Positions 33,853-44,044 of a stretch of DNA of 64,000 nt are shown in pieces (position 1 is the first letter of the stretch; each line of letters starts with the position of its first letter). Position numbers and translations under genes: made by a program. The notes beneath the pieces were generated by a model. That model saw only the letters and a program-made list of their open reading frames with translations. It was not told the DNA's origin and searched no databases. The DNA is taken from positions 62,001-126,000 of the forward strand of contig JAPXFQ010000840.1 of the NCBI GenBank assembly GCA_028564705.1, written 5' to 3'. Source of the stretch: Apricaphanius iberus. Taxonomy: Eukaryota; Chordata; Actinopteri; Cyprinodontiformes; Aphaniidae.

Positions 33853-35079
33853 TTATATAGATTGACCATTCCTCTGTACTTCTCCTTCAGGCTCCAAGTG
33901 AGGGATTAACAGATATTGACCTTGCATATTATTACCATAAGCTTTGTCAATGCATTTTATGAATAATGAACGTATACAAGGAATACAACAGCATCCACAT
34001 AACACCATAGTTGACACAAATACTGCTAATGAAACCATTATTGACATTGCCAGAGTTTTCCATTTTCCAAACATATTATTTAACAAATTGTCCCACATTG
34101 AGGTATCTACACCTGATTGTTCTTTTAGCCTATTTGACAGTATTCTCAGTCCTTCTACTGCCCTAGTTAATTTTCCATCTGCATTAGTATTATTAGGGAT
34201 AAACATACAGCACTGATCACCAAATATTGAACAGACACCACCTTTTTCAGCTAAGAGCATGTCAACTGCTATTCTATTTTGAAAAGCCATTAAGGAGGTG
34301 GCTTTAAGTTGCTCATGTACAGCCTCAAACCCATCTCTAGTTTTATTAGCTAATTTCTGTACATTATAGTGTATATAATTTATTCTGTCCACATTCTTGT
34401 TCAACGTACACCACCAGCAAATACTTGATTCCCAACCTGCTGAGACCTGATTAACCAATTTATATTCGTCTGGAACACCTCTAGGAACTCCAATGGCATC
34501 AATATAAGTTGGATCCTCTTCATGGCCTATTTCCCCCTTTCTAACATGATTATTCAAAGTGAGAAAAGTCTGATCTCCTGTGGGATCATACGTAAATATT
34601 GCTACCGGCATAATTAATGTAACGGGTGCACACAATCCTGTCCAATTACTAGGTAAAATGGAGCGGAGGAACTTTCCTCCACACCACCACCAAATATCAG
34701 CACGAGCCTGAAAAGATTTAATAGAAGTTTGGATTGAATTGCAATATGTAATGTTGACTGAACCCACTACTTTATTTCCAGGCTTATCATTTTTGAAACA
34801 AGTAAAATTATTTGGAGCAACATTACTATCAAAGAAGGGTGGGGTAGCTCTGTTATCAGCTATAGGGAATAATTTCTCCCAGTTACTACAATCTTTTACT
34901 GGATTTACACTAGACAGCAGGGAAACCAGACAAGTTGTGTTGAGCTCAACAGGTGCAGGGACCACCTTGAGAATAGGTCTGGCTCCCATGCACACAACAC
35001 AATCCCGCCTCGCTTCTTGTCCTGCTTGTTCTACCATAAGCAACCAATTATTAGTGGAGCCACCCACACCTGTCATCAT
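33853..35079 (-). pseudogene. env: ERV env, C-terminal part (rest of SU and TM)
   Basis: This 408-residue open frame follows an in-frame stop. It has a CVVC near residue 27, WWWCGG and a conserved block around 130-160, a hydrophobic fusion-peptide-like stretch near 192-215, CWWC at 221-224, a helical region with heptad pattern (about 231-275), CSIFGDQCC (CX6CC) at 283-291, a membrane span at about 342-362 followed by a cysteine-rich CGCCCIPC, and a short tail. CX6CC marks a gamma-type TM that is disulfide-linked to SU. No clear basic cleavage site is seen just before the fusion-peptide-like stretch. It has been a fusion glycoprotein of the virion surface; host use now is unknown. Confidence 0.9.
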
Positions 35080-35085
35080 TTCAAA

Positions 35086-35778
35086 TTAATCGTCCACAGA
35101 TGGTTCTTCTTTAATTATACTACCTCTTGCTGCTGAGGCCTGATTTTGACTTACCGAGGTGGAGGCATTACAAGAATCCTGACAGATCATAATAGGAAAT
35201 TGAACATCTTTTCCCCCTTTATAAACCCAAATTCTAAAGAGAGTACAACCTTGCCCATTCTCGAGATATTTTAAGGGGAGGAGATCACTTTTAGTTAAAT
35301 TAACAGTAAGAAGTAATTTATCTGCAACCTTATCCAATTTAACCAAAGGACGCATATGTTTTGCATAAGCTGTAGTAGTGTACCTTCTCCAGTCATATCC
35401 TAGGGGATCAGCAATTAAAGTGGACCAACTAGTATCTTTTTGATCATTTGTTATGTACCACAAGGGGTAGGTTTTATATTTACTTGCTTGTCCCCTATAA
35501 ACTAATGTGTTTAAGGGAATAGTAATCACTGCAGATCGTCCTCTTGGTATGCAAAATTGAGAAAATCCACGATGTGCGGCGGAAGTGCCACACAGTGAAT
35601 AGGGAGATGATTTAGCCATTAAGTTTCTTCTCGGTCTAATTGAGTGAACTCCAACCTGTGTTTGATTTGTAGAACTATTATAAGGCCATTCACCACAACA
35701 GTAAAAGATAATATTGACCAATAACACCATGCAAATACCTGTGGTGCACAGCACCTTCTTATTTTCCCAAAGATGCAT
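35086..35778 (-). pseudogene. env: ERV env, N-terminal part (leader and SU start)
   Basis: This 230-residue frame begins MHLWENKKVLC and has a hydrophobic segment at residues 9-28 that can act as a signal peptide, N-glycosylation sites such as NSS, a basic RPRR at 48-51 and several cysteines. It ends at a TAA (35088-35086). The downstream env part is in the same frame, so a single nonsense codon splits the gene. Being next to the 3' LTR it would be made from a spliced mRNA. Confidence 0.9.
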
Positions 35779-35779
35779 A

Positions 35780-36590
35780 CTTTCTGTTAGTGGTGTGATC
35801 CTATGTTTATTTTAACCAAGGAAAGGTGTCTGTTTTTCTTTATCTTTACCTTTAAGCAATTATTTTTATTTTATTAATTTATTTTTTATCGTTTTAACCC
35901 AATTCAATATTCTTTCAGTACAAGGCAAAACTCTAGCAATTGTCACAACCTAAAAAAACATTGACAGAAAACCATATCATCAAAAAAGATAATTGAAACA
36001 AAGATTTAGTAATCAAGTCAACCTTATTATGATCTAAGCACCCCTTAAAATGTTTTAGCGTATTAATAAAAACCTTTATAAAACCGTAAAAACTGAGTAT
36101 TATGACAAAATCCTACAACTTTATTACTTAAAAAGTCTTTGACACCGTCTTTAGGCAGTGTCTAACAATCTGCACCTGTAGAATAAAAATTGGTTAAACA
36201 ACCTGTAAAAAAAACAGAAAAATGATTAATAAATGTTCAGTCTTTATTATTATATTTTTTAGTCTTTACTCTTGTTTATTCCTCCGTCACCAAGCGGCTG
36301 CAAGTGGTGAGATGATTCAGTAGAGTGGGCTCTTTATTTCTTCCAATTTTTTCAGATCGCCCTCAATGAAATGCCAGCTACTTCATTAGCTGAACATTTC
36401 CCCCAGTAAAACACAAATACACAGACAGGCCCCGCCTCCAATAGCTTCCTTCACCGATTGTGAAGTGGTTAAAACCTGCTGTGTAATGTGTTAGATGTTT
36501 TGCGATCTTTCTCTTCTGTATACTCCCTCTTCGAGAAAAGCAAGCCCAAATTGCTTATCTCGCCCAATTATGGCACATAAAGATCACACT
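35780..36590 (-). other. ERV region without integrase
   Basis: Between RNase H and env an integrase of about 1 kb would be expected. Here there are about 800 bp of AT-rich DNA with only short frames and no HHCC or DDE blocks that I can see. The integrase appears deleted. Confidence 0.7.
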
Positions 36591-36596
36591 GAATGA

Positions 36597-36806
36597 TCAC
36601 AGCAACCGGAACCAATCTTCTGGGTGGGCCAAGCCCTGCCTCCTGGCTTCGGCAGTCGATACATCTTTATCTCTGCCCCACTTGCATGCTTCAATAAGAG
36701 CCCTTATTTCAGCACGCTGTGCGCTCTGCTTGCCATCAAGCTTCCCTGAAACAACAGTCTGAAATGAATCCCCATTTTGCTCTACTATTGCAAAACCTGA
36801 TCTCAA
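36597..36806 (-). pseudogene. ERV RNase H fragment, truncated
   Basis: The frame reads LRSGFAIVEQNG, GKQSAQRAEIRALIEACKWG, the RNase H AQRAE block with its catalytic glutamate. It is out of frame with the upstream pol. The first catalytic aspartate region is damaged at the frameshift. After KWGRDKDV the expected TDS block is missing because of a deletion, so the domain cannot function. Confidence 0.85.
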
Positions 36807-37135
36807 CTGGCCCTGCGAATCCCTAAAATAAACAAATCAGGACGTATTTTTTGAGCAACCGAATTCAGTCTGACACAGTCATGCTGCTCCCCAGAGATGG
36901 TCATTTGGTCAGCCATGTTTATTCCTTCATGCGTAAAAATAATGTTCGGTGCTTCCAAAACTCTGCTAATTCGCTGTTGACGCAAAGTTGAAAGAGTAAA
37001 CATCTCAGAATTAACCAATGCCATGACCCCATGAGATGTCAAAATATGAAGTGGATAACCCCTGACAATGTGTGATGTTTTTTCCACTAGATGAGCAATA
37101 CCGGCTGCGTGTCTCGTGCAAGGTGGCTGTCTCAT
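36803..37135 (-). pseudogene. ERV RT connection domain, after a stop
   Basis: The frame continues pol in phase after the TAA at 37147-37145. It contains PPCTRHAAGIAHLVEKTSHI, GYPLHILTSHGVMALVNSEM and TLRQQRISRVLEAPNIIF, the gammaretrovirus-type RT connection that precedes RNase H. It ends at a frameshift of a few bases near 36,810. Confidence 0.85.
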
Positions 37136-37144
37136 TTCAATAGT

Positions 37145-39226
37145 TTACAGCTTTATGCTAAGATACATAAGAATGTGTCTCTGACCACACTTTTTCTGAA
37201 ACAAAATGCCATTAACAATCCCATCTGTCTCTGATGTGTTGAGAAAAAATGGACATGTATAGTCAGGAGTGGCCAAATCAGCTGCTTGTGCTAGAGCCTG
37301 TTTCAACTTAATAAATGCCTCCTCAGCTGGTATATCCCATACTAATTTAGCATGCAGATTCTTCATACCATGAGCATTTACAAGCGCTCTGAGTGGTGTG
37401 GTTAGGTTCGTGTAATGAGGCACATAATGTCTGGAAAAATTTGTCAGTCCCAGAAATGACAGCATTGATTTAACAGTGAGAGCTTTTGAATGAGCCAAAA
37501 TAGCATTTTTGTGGGTGTCAGTCAGTCCAGCGCCTTGAGCTGTCACCTTCCGCCCCAGGAACTGGACCTCCTGCCTGACCAACTGAAGCTTATCACGGGA
37601 GACTTTATAACCCTCTCTCCCCAGATGTTGTAACACAGCTAGAGTAGCTTCTATGCATGTTCCAACAGTAGGGGCCGCCAAAATCAAATCGTCCACATAC
37701 TGGGTCAGAACACAGCCTGGAGGGAGCTGTACAGTGCTTAATGACTGCTTCAATACCTGATTAAATAAACCTGGACTCAAAGCGAAACCCTGCGGAAGCC
37801 TACTATAACGTAGCTTCCTGCCTCTGAATGTAAATGAAAAAACATCCCTGACAGAAGGATGGAGGGGTAAACAGAAAAACGCATTAGCCAAATCTATGCA
37901 GGTAAACCATTTCAAATCAGGTGTAAGAGATGCCAAAGCCGTATACGGATTGGGCGTAGCAATGGGAGGGTTTTTGAGGGCCTCATTGACAGCACGCAAA
38001 TCATGTGCCATTCTGTATTTACCAGTACCTTGTTTTTCTACAGGAAGAATAGGGGTGTTATATGGAGAATCCGATGGTTCTAAAACTCCTACTTCAAGTA
38101 ACCCTGCAATAGTGTCTGCAATACCTTCTTCAGCCTGAGGTTTATGTGGATACTGTGGACGCCAAATTGGATCAGAATGTTTCATCTCAAATGTGATGGG
38201 TGTTGTATGCACTAGACCAACATCAGTGGGACCATCTGACCACAAAGAGTCAGGCACGACCTTTAATGCCTCCACTGCATCAGGATGATCTGTTTTTTCT
38301 CTGCCATGATTTCTAGAAAGCTGCAAATGTTCCAAAAAAGTAGTATCTGAGAGCTGCGTGTCTATTTTGTACATCTGAGAAGAAGGAGAAAAAGAGACCG
38401 AAGGTATCTGGGTAGGAACCCAATCCTTTAATGTAACTCCCCTTTTAACCATTCCCCCCAAATCTTTAGCTTGATGTTTTGGATGCAACAATAGCGATAT
38501 GTGAGGAAGCGCTTCAGCTTCCATCATATACCATTTCTGCTGCTCTGAAGTCAGATCAGCAAACAGTGCAACACCCTCCTTCCCCACAAAGCATGGACCC
38601 GAAGCCACAGACCAAGTTTGTCCTTCAAGTTCTGTTTCAAATTTTTCCTGATACAAAGTAGGATCGCCCCTCTCATATAGGAAGGTAACATGTAATGGGT
38701 CAGGCGGTGGAACAAAAGGCTGGAGTTCAAGCAGCCACGGCTTCCAGCATCTCAGAAATTCAGCCGCAGAAGATTTGCGTGCAGACATCGTAGTCACTCT
38801 GGCCCAGAAAATATCAGCCACTTGTGAAGTGTCATCTTTCAGCAAAAATTGACCACTCATGGTGTCACAGCAATGTGTATGTCCATTCGGAAAAGTCACC
38901 ATAAGTCCATCAGGGGTACACAGGATAGTAGCACCCAGTTTGATAAGCAGATCTCTGCCCAACAAGTTGACAGGAGTGGTTTGAGCAATGACAAAAGGAT
39001 GTGATAGTCTTTGACCTCCCACCGCAACAGGCAATGGCTGAGTGACAGGGAGAATCATCGGAGCCCCAGAGATGCCCATTACAGACACTGTGTTCCCAGA
39101 AAAACTGACGTCTGGTAAAACTCTGTCCAGCGTGCTGAAAGTAGCACCAGTGTCCACCAAGAATGGCAATGAATGTCCATATATGTCCATTGTGAGCATT
39201 GGATCCCCCTTAGTCCTGCTCACCAA
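37145..39226 (-). CDS. pol: ERV Pol: protease and reverse transcriptase
   Basis: The frame is in phase with gag behind the UGA at 39247-39245 and is not opened by its own AUG. Residues below count from the TTG at 39226. The aspartic protease has FLVDTGATFSTL (22-33), a flap VMGISGAP (49-56) and LLGRDLL (88-94). A segment at about 155-265 holds HVTFLY (179) and PHISLLL (241), see findings. The RT spans about 355-640, with YRMAHDLRAVNE, TCIDLANAFF (first aspartate, about 445), LPQGFALSP and catalytic YVDDLILAA (510-518). It ends at a TAA inside the connection domain. This enzyme set processes Gag-Pol and copies RNA to DNA; without integrase the copy is not self-sufficient. Confidence 0.92.
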   Translation of the reverse strand: MVSRTKGDPMLTMDIYGHSLPFLVDTGATFSTLDRVLPDVSFSGNTVSVMGISGAPMILPVTQPLPVAVGGQRLSHPFVIAQTTPVNLLGRDLLIKLGATILCTPDGLMVTFPNGHTHCCDTMSGQFLLKDDTSQVADIFWARVTTMSARKSSAAEFLRCWKPWLLELQPFVPPPDPLHVTFLYERGDPTLYQEKFETELEGQTWSVASGPCFVGKEGVALFADLTSEQQKWYMMEAEALPHISLLLHPKHQAKDLGGMVKRGVTLKDWVPTQIPSVSFSPSSQMYKIDTQLSDTTFLEHLQLSRNHGREKTDHPDAVEALKVVPDSLWSDGPTDVGLVHTTPITFEMKHSDPIWRPQYPHKPQAEEGIADTIAGLLEVGVLEPSDSPYNTPILPVEKQGTGKYRMAHDLRAVNEALKNPPIATPNPYTALASLTPDLKWFTCIDLANAFFCLPLHPSVRDVFSFTFRGRKLRYSRLPQGFALSPGLFNQVLKQSLSTVQLPPGCVLTQYVDDLILAAPTVGTCIEATLAVLQHLGREGYKVSRDKLQLVRQEVQFLGRKVTAQGAGLTDTHKNAILAHSKALTVKSMLSFLGLTNFSRHYVPHYTNLTTPLRALVNAHGMKNLHAKLVWDIPAEEAFIKLKQALAQAADLATPDYTCPFFLNTSETDGIVNGILFQKKCGQRHILMYLSIKL

Positions 39227-39244
39227 GGTACTCTGTGGGCATTG

Positions 39245-40891
39245 TCAAAACTGAGGCCCCCCCTGTCCTCCTTGATAGGAGGGAGGAACCATATGCTGAT
39301 TTGGAGCAAAATGTGAAGGTGGCTGACCGGGAGGAATAGCGCCCCCTCGTGGATGTGGACAGTCCTTCACCCAGTGCTCATTTGAGCCACACCTCCGACA
39401 ACCGTCAGCACCTGGCTGCCCTCTTCCCAGGCCTCTATTACCACCAAACCTGGCCCTACCACGTGACCGTCCCCGAGAGTGCCATGTCCGATAAGGAGCA
39501 GTAAATGGCTGATTCGGTGCAGCTGCAGCATACATTACAGGAAAGGAAGGCAACACTGTAGCTGATCCAACAGTCGGCGCTGCTTCAGCCACCATCCGCT
39601 TCACTTTTATTGACTGATATAAGTCACTCAATTTATTCTGAGCCTCTTTTAATTGGAGCTTCAGCAAAGCAGTCTCCATTTTCTTATTCTCCTCAGCAGA
39701 ATCTTGAGCTTCTTGTAAATAATGTGTTATGTGTCTCTCCGATGGTTTGTAAATTCCTGAACCATCTGAAGCTCCCACTACAGGAAGCATTAAATCAGGG
39801 CCCCCATGAGTTCTGGTATTCTGATAAACCCCCTCGCCCTGGTCAACTCTCTGTACGTCGTTAACCTGTCCAACTGTTGCACATTCATCACGTTCAGTGG
39901 GGCTGGCACTCCCCCGAAGGTCAGCAGCCTGCCCTCGTACCACAGACGTTAATCTTCCCTGATCCTTCAGGATCTCATCCATCTGTTGTTGAACTGTATT
40001 TAACCTGTGTTCGTGATGCTGTATTTCCTCCATTAATGTACCATTGTATGCCAAGAACAATTTATCAGTCTCCTGTTCTGTTCTGTTTTTAACTAAGTTT
40101 AACAACTGTCTGTCCTCCTCCGCAGTGTGTGCTACAGTTCCTTTACCGGTGACCTCAAAATGCAATTTATAATCTTGTCCCTCATCGTTCACCTTCAGAT
40201 CACCCTGTGGTTTATTAGTCAATGGGTCATGGGCCACAGACCTCTTTGATGGGCCACTCCAGTGTAAGACTGCAGTGTTTGAAGGGAGGGGGGAAGCGGG
40301 GGAAGCAGGAGAGGTACCCAGAGGGGGTGGTGCAGACCTCTGTGATGCAGCCTGCGTGCTTTGAAGTACGCTCTGGCCATCGTCAGTTTCCAACCCCCAA
40401 GAAATGTTTGTTTGACCAGATGTAGACAAGACGGGATACATATTTTGATAAGGCGGAGGAGTCTGGTCTGCCGAATAAACACTATCTGCAGTAACACACA
40501 AATGATCAATGCCTTGACCCGTTAAACCCCATGTCTTCCACATTTTTTCAGTTTTTAAGTATCTCTTCTTAGCACCAGTGATGCTCCTAGCTGTTTTAGC
40601 TTTTTCTGCAAAACGCTTTCCTTCCTCAAAACACATCTGTGAGAGACACCTCTTATGTTCACCACTAGCAGCATGCCGAGCCCACATGGCCTTCATGTTG
40701 GCTTGAAACTGCTTTTTATGTTTTTCACCGGGCTTATCAACTAATACAGAATATAGTTTTGAAATGTATACTAACAATTGGACATCTAACGTGCGCCACT
40801 CCTGTCCCTGTGGAGCAGGAAGCAATTTATATTCGGCTGCCATTGAAAGTTTAAAACAAAATCCAAAATGGATTAAAATTGAAGTAGGCAA
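39245..40891 (-). CDS. gag: ERV Gag polyprotein, open frame
   Basis: The frame has 548 codons from the first ATG; the ATG at codon 17 (40843, MAAEYKLL) is an equally likely start. Neither start has glycine 2, so N-myristoylation is not predicted. A PPPY late-domain motif is at 145-148, proline/serine-rich linkers at 185-205, and two coiled-coil-like helices at about 283-318 and 395-428. An RG-rich basic stretch (472-491) leads into one zinc knuckle, C498-x2-C501-x4-H506-x4-C511, as in gammaretroviral nucleocapsid. I cannot find the usual major homology region of capsid. It ends in TGA followed by CAA, with pol in the same frame. Confidence 0.9.
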   Translation of the reverse strand: MPTSILIHFGFCFKLSMAAEYKLLPAPQGQEWRTLDVQLLVYISKLYSVLVDKPGEKHKKQFQANMKAMWARHAASGEHKRCLSQMCFEEGKRFAEKAKTARSITGAKKRYLKTEKMWKTWGLTGQGIDHLCVTADSVYSADQTPPPYQNMYPVLSTSGQTNISWGLETDDGQSVLQSTQAASQRSAPPPLGTSPASPASPLPSNTAVLHWSGPSKRSVAHDPLTNKPQGDLKVNDEGQDYKLHFEVTGKGTVAHTAEEDRQLLNLVKNRTEQETDKLFLAYNGTLMEEIQHHEHRLNTVQQQMDEILKDQGRLTSVVRGQAADLRGSASPTERDECATVGQVNDVQRVDQGEGVYQNTRTHGGPDLMLPVVGASDGSGIYKPSERHITHYLQEAQDSAEENKKMETALLKLQLKEAQNKLSDLYQSIKVKRMVAEAAPTVGSATVLPSFPVMYAAAAPNQPFTAPYRTWHSRGRSRGRARFGGNRGLGRGQPGADGCRRCGSNEHWVKDCPHPRGGAIPPGQPPSHFAPNQHMVPPSYQGGQGGPQF

Positions 40892-42660
40892 TTTGTAATA
40901 ACTCTGTAAATTATTTATTTTAATTGAAAAACTATCAATTAGTAGGCCAAATTTATCCCAATATTAATGCAGTTTAACAGTAAAGGCAGTCAGTTTGTAT
41001 TTAATTTATTTTTTTTAAATTTTTTATAGTGAAGTGGTTTATGTATTATTTTAGTCATATAACATTAACCTTAATAATGATTTAGGCAAAGCCGAAACGA
41101 AGGAAAGCTAAAAAGGTTTATAACGAACTTTTTATTTTCTCATTAATTTATTTATATACTGAGATATCAGCTGTTTTGTCTAAAACACAAAGAATTTTAA
41201 TGAAGTCCGGCCGGCGGCAAAACCCGCGACGGACACTTCCACGAATCACACAAAGAAATAGAATTCCCCCAATATAAAAGCAGTCTCATTTATCATTAAA
41301 ACAAACCGAAAAAATATCTGTAAAACTCGCTTTGTAACACAATCGTAGATCGTTTTTACAAAAAAGAAGTCGACCGAATTAGCGGACCAAGTCAAACACA
41401 ATAGAACTTCCGGGTCACCACGCGGAACGGAAAAAAACAACCGGGACAAAGACGGCTAATTCTTCACTACAATGTTAAACCGAACAAACTGTACTCATAA
41501 GTAAACCAACCAAAGACAAAAACAAAATGCCTCCAGCAGAACCACACTTCGTCTCCAAAAACTCGAATAACTGTTTAACCGTGTCAAACAAATACCGGTC
41601 GGAAGCTAGGCTACCAGAGTGTAGCTGTAAGCATGAGCACCCCAGCTCAACCTGAACAAAACGGTGCCGCTTCGTTACAATAAAAAGTTATTTTATATAT
41701 ATTCTAAAGAGTTTACTACCAGTTATCCATAACAATAGTCCTATATATGTGTTAAACAATGCTTTAGACGTGTTTACGTAAGTGTACAAGGTTGAACGCC
41801 TTTATTCCAGGCGAGACTCACACACTCTGTATGTTAGCTGTAAGCTAGATATGGTGGTACTGTAACCAACTGAAAATGATACTTCCCATTATTCCTCTAC
41901 AATGCCAAGCTTCTACGTAATCTGCACAAACAGAAAACGAGGGCATCGACTAGGCGTTTAAAATTCGCAGAGGAATTATGGTTTTAGATTCAGTCAGTTA
42001 GTTCCCCTAAATGAGGAGTTTATATGAGGCCGGTGTGCAAAAAGCTACCTGGTAGCTTCCTTACCTAGCCTCCACTCCGTCCAAGCACACCCACAATCAC
42101 ACCGAAACAAGTACAGTAATTTTACAATATTTATCAAACACTAACCTCAAACCGGACCGACCAAAAACTGGACCATAATACACACTTCCACGTTCGCGGT
42201 GCTCAGTCGCGCGTTTTGGAAGAAACGCAGCCTCTCCAAGGTAATCCGTTAGCAGTCAGAGGGCTCCCGGGCCCTGCCTGCTGCTAAATTCGTTTGCCAG
42301 CCAAGGAGCTCCCAAGAAAGCGTCCTGTCTGGGCCGGACGGCCAACCTCGAGCCCGATCCCCCTATGGTCGGTCCTTAACCAAAACAAAAACAACACGTC
42401 TACATTAAACGGAGAACGTTTAGATCAATCAATACCTATTAAATTTGTGTTAGCGCTGTTCCAGATTGATACAAAACCACCCGGGTGCTGATTTAGCAAG
42501 GATCAATCCAGTCGCTCTCCGATTCTCTGTTGAACTCCAAGGAAAAAACACAAAATTACTGTAATGTCACAAACACATGCATCAACCAGTTATGCCACAC
42601 TTACTACTCACACTCAATCTCTCCCAGCTCCGAAACAACTTAAGACCGAATTACGGAGCA
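40892..42660 (-). other. ERV 5' leader, about 1.8 kb
   Basis: No long frame lies between PBS and gag on the coding strand. A candidate splice donor CTAG/GTAAGG is at 42069-42059 on the minus strand and could serve the env mRNA. The packaging signal is expected here but cannot be recognised by eye. Confidence 0.6.
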
Positions 42661-42674
42661 CGCATCCTCCACCA
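42661..42674 (-). promoter_or_regulatory. ERV primer-binding site, tRNA-Ala type
   Basis: Minus-strand TGGTGGAGGATGCG lies 2 bases after the 5' LTR end. From general knowledge of vertebrate tRNA sequences, it is complementary to the 3' end of a tRNA-Ala whose mature end is CGCATCCTCCACCA. Confidence 0.75.
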
Positions 42675-42676
42675 TG

Positions 42677-43278
42677 TGTTGGCTCCTAGTTACCATGCGA
42701 TCGGCCACTCGCTTCCGGAGAGTGTAGGGGCGCCAACATTTAAACCCCGGCGGGAAGTTTTCCAAAATAAAGTCAGAGCTGAGAGACAGAGAGAGCAAAT
42801 AATGCACAGACACAGAATTTCTGTTTCACACTCGTACGCACCAGCAGGTGGGGAACAGTCAGAACTGAGCTGAACTGAACTGAACCGTCGAATACAGGGC
42901 TGTACCATTTTTATTAAAGAAGAACAAAGAACGTATTCACATGTCTATTCTCCTCCCCCTAGATTTTTATTACACCAAACGTTTATTCTCAAGGTTTCCT
43001 GAGTTATCGCTGTAACCGTCCGGTCTGTTTATGACTGTCTACTCCCTACTCTGTTTCTTATCTCCACATCCTGCTTTTACAACATGCCATAAACTTTAGC
43101 CAAAAGTTTTACGACTTAAAAGCTTAGCCCCATAAACAATACTGACAAACATCCCTTTACCATCATGCAAGCTAATTAAAACAGACTTTTACTTTCTGAA
43201 TACTAACTAAAGATTATATAAGCATATTCAATACGAGACTGTTATATAAAGTAGCCCCAAAAAATATGAGTCACGACA
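42677..43278 (-). repeat. ERV 5' LTR
   Basis: The TG...CA-bounded repeat matches 33192-33829 closely. Polyadenylation signal AATAAA is at 42910-42915. The TATA-like TTTATATAA motifs are near the U3 end at about 43215-43255. It is 36 bp shorter than the other LTR, mainly through lacking the G run. Confidence 0.95.
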
Positions 43279-43289
43279 GTATACACCCT

Positions 43290-44040
43290 CACAATAATAG
43301 AAAAAAACAAATGCCAATAAAAGCATTTAGAAACACCACCAAATGCTTAGAAAAGCTCAGCTTATGAAATGGGCCCTCACCAACTGCTGAGTATACATGC
43401 ATGATTAGACTTTTCAAAGTTCCAAAATTTCTCTATTTAAAGTCCTTGTTCTATTGATTTCATGTAATTTTCTAATTTTCTGAGATTTTGAATTTGGAAT
43501 TTTCACTATAACTATAATATAACTATAAGCCATAATTATCTAAATTATAACCAAAAAAGGCATGCAATATCTTGTTTTGCATGTAATGAGTCTATATCAT
43601 GTATTAGTTTAATATTTTACATTAAATTTAATAAAATAACTTAACTTTAGCACAATAATTAATTAAAGTTTGACTTTGCATCAATTATGTGATATCTAAT
43701 AAAATACAGACAAAAACGTATTCTGGAGTAATTCTAAAATATCAGTTATAACTCTGTCCCGATAGCTTCCTAGTTTCTATCAGAAATGTATCTCTTTCTC
43801 TCCTTACCTGAAGATCCTGCATCATTCTCTCAGCTGCAGTTGTTGACATCATGTCTCCTCCCTGACTGATCCTTCTAATGGGGCAGTAACTATTTATCTC
43901 AAATACGTGGATAGCAATTGTGAGCACAAGGTCTAGTACACAGAAATGTATTACTAGCAAGGAATGTAACATAAATAACATTGGTTTTGTTATTAACTTA
44001 AAATGTATTTGCATAACTGGCTGTCATTTAGCTATATTAC
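43290..44040. other. Unassigned AT-rich DNA
   Basis: Flank of the ERV. No gene or named repeat is recognised. Confidence 0.4.
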
Positions 44041-44044
44041 CTTC

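Larger units (their letters stand above)
33192..43278 (-). mobile_element. Class I endogenous retrovirus (gamma/epsilon-like) with env
   Basis: Two LTRs (33192-33829 and 42677-43278) bound the element. The 4 bases outside are GTAT on both sides (33188-33191, 43279-43282); a 4-bp duplication is the gammaretroviral habit. Reading on the minus strand the order is LTR, tRNA-Ala-type PBS, long leader, gag, pro-pol, env, polypurine tract, LTR. gag is open. pol has one stop, a frameshift in RNase H and no recognisable integrase. env has one in-frame stop. The copy therefore cannot complete a life cycle by itself. Confidence 0.95.
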
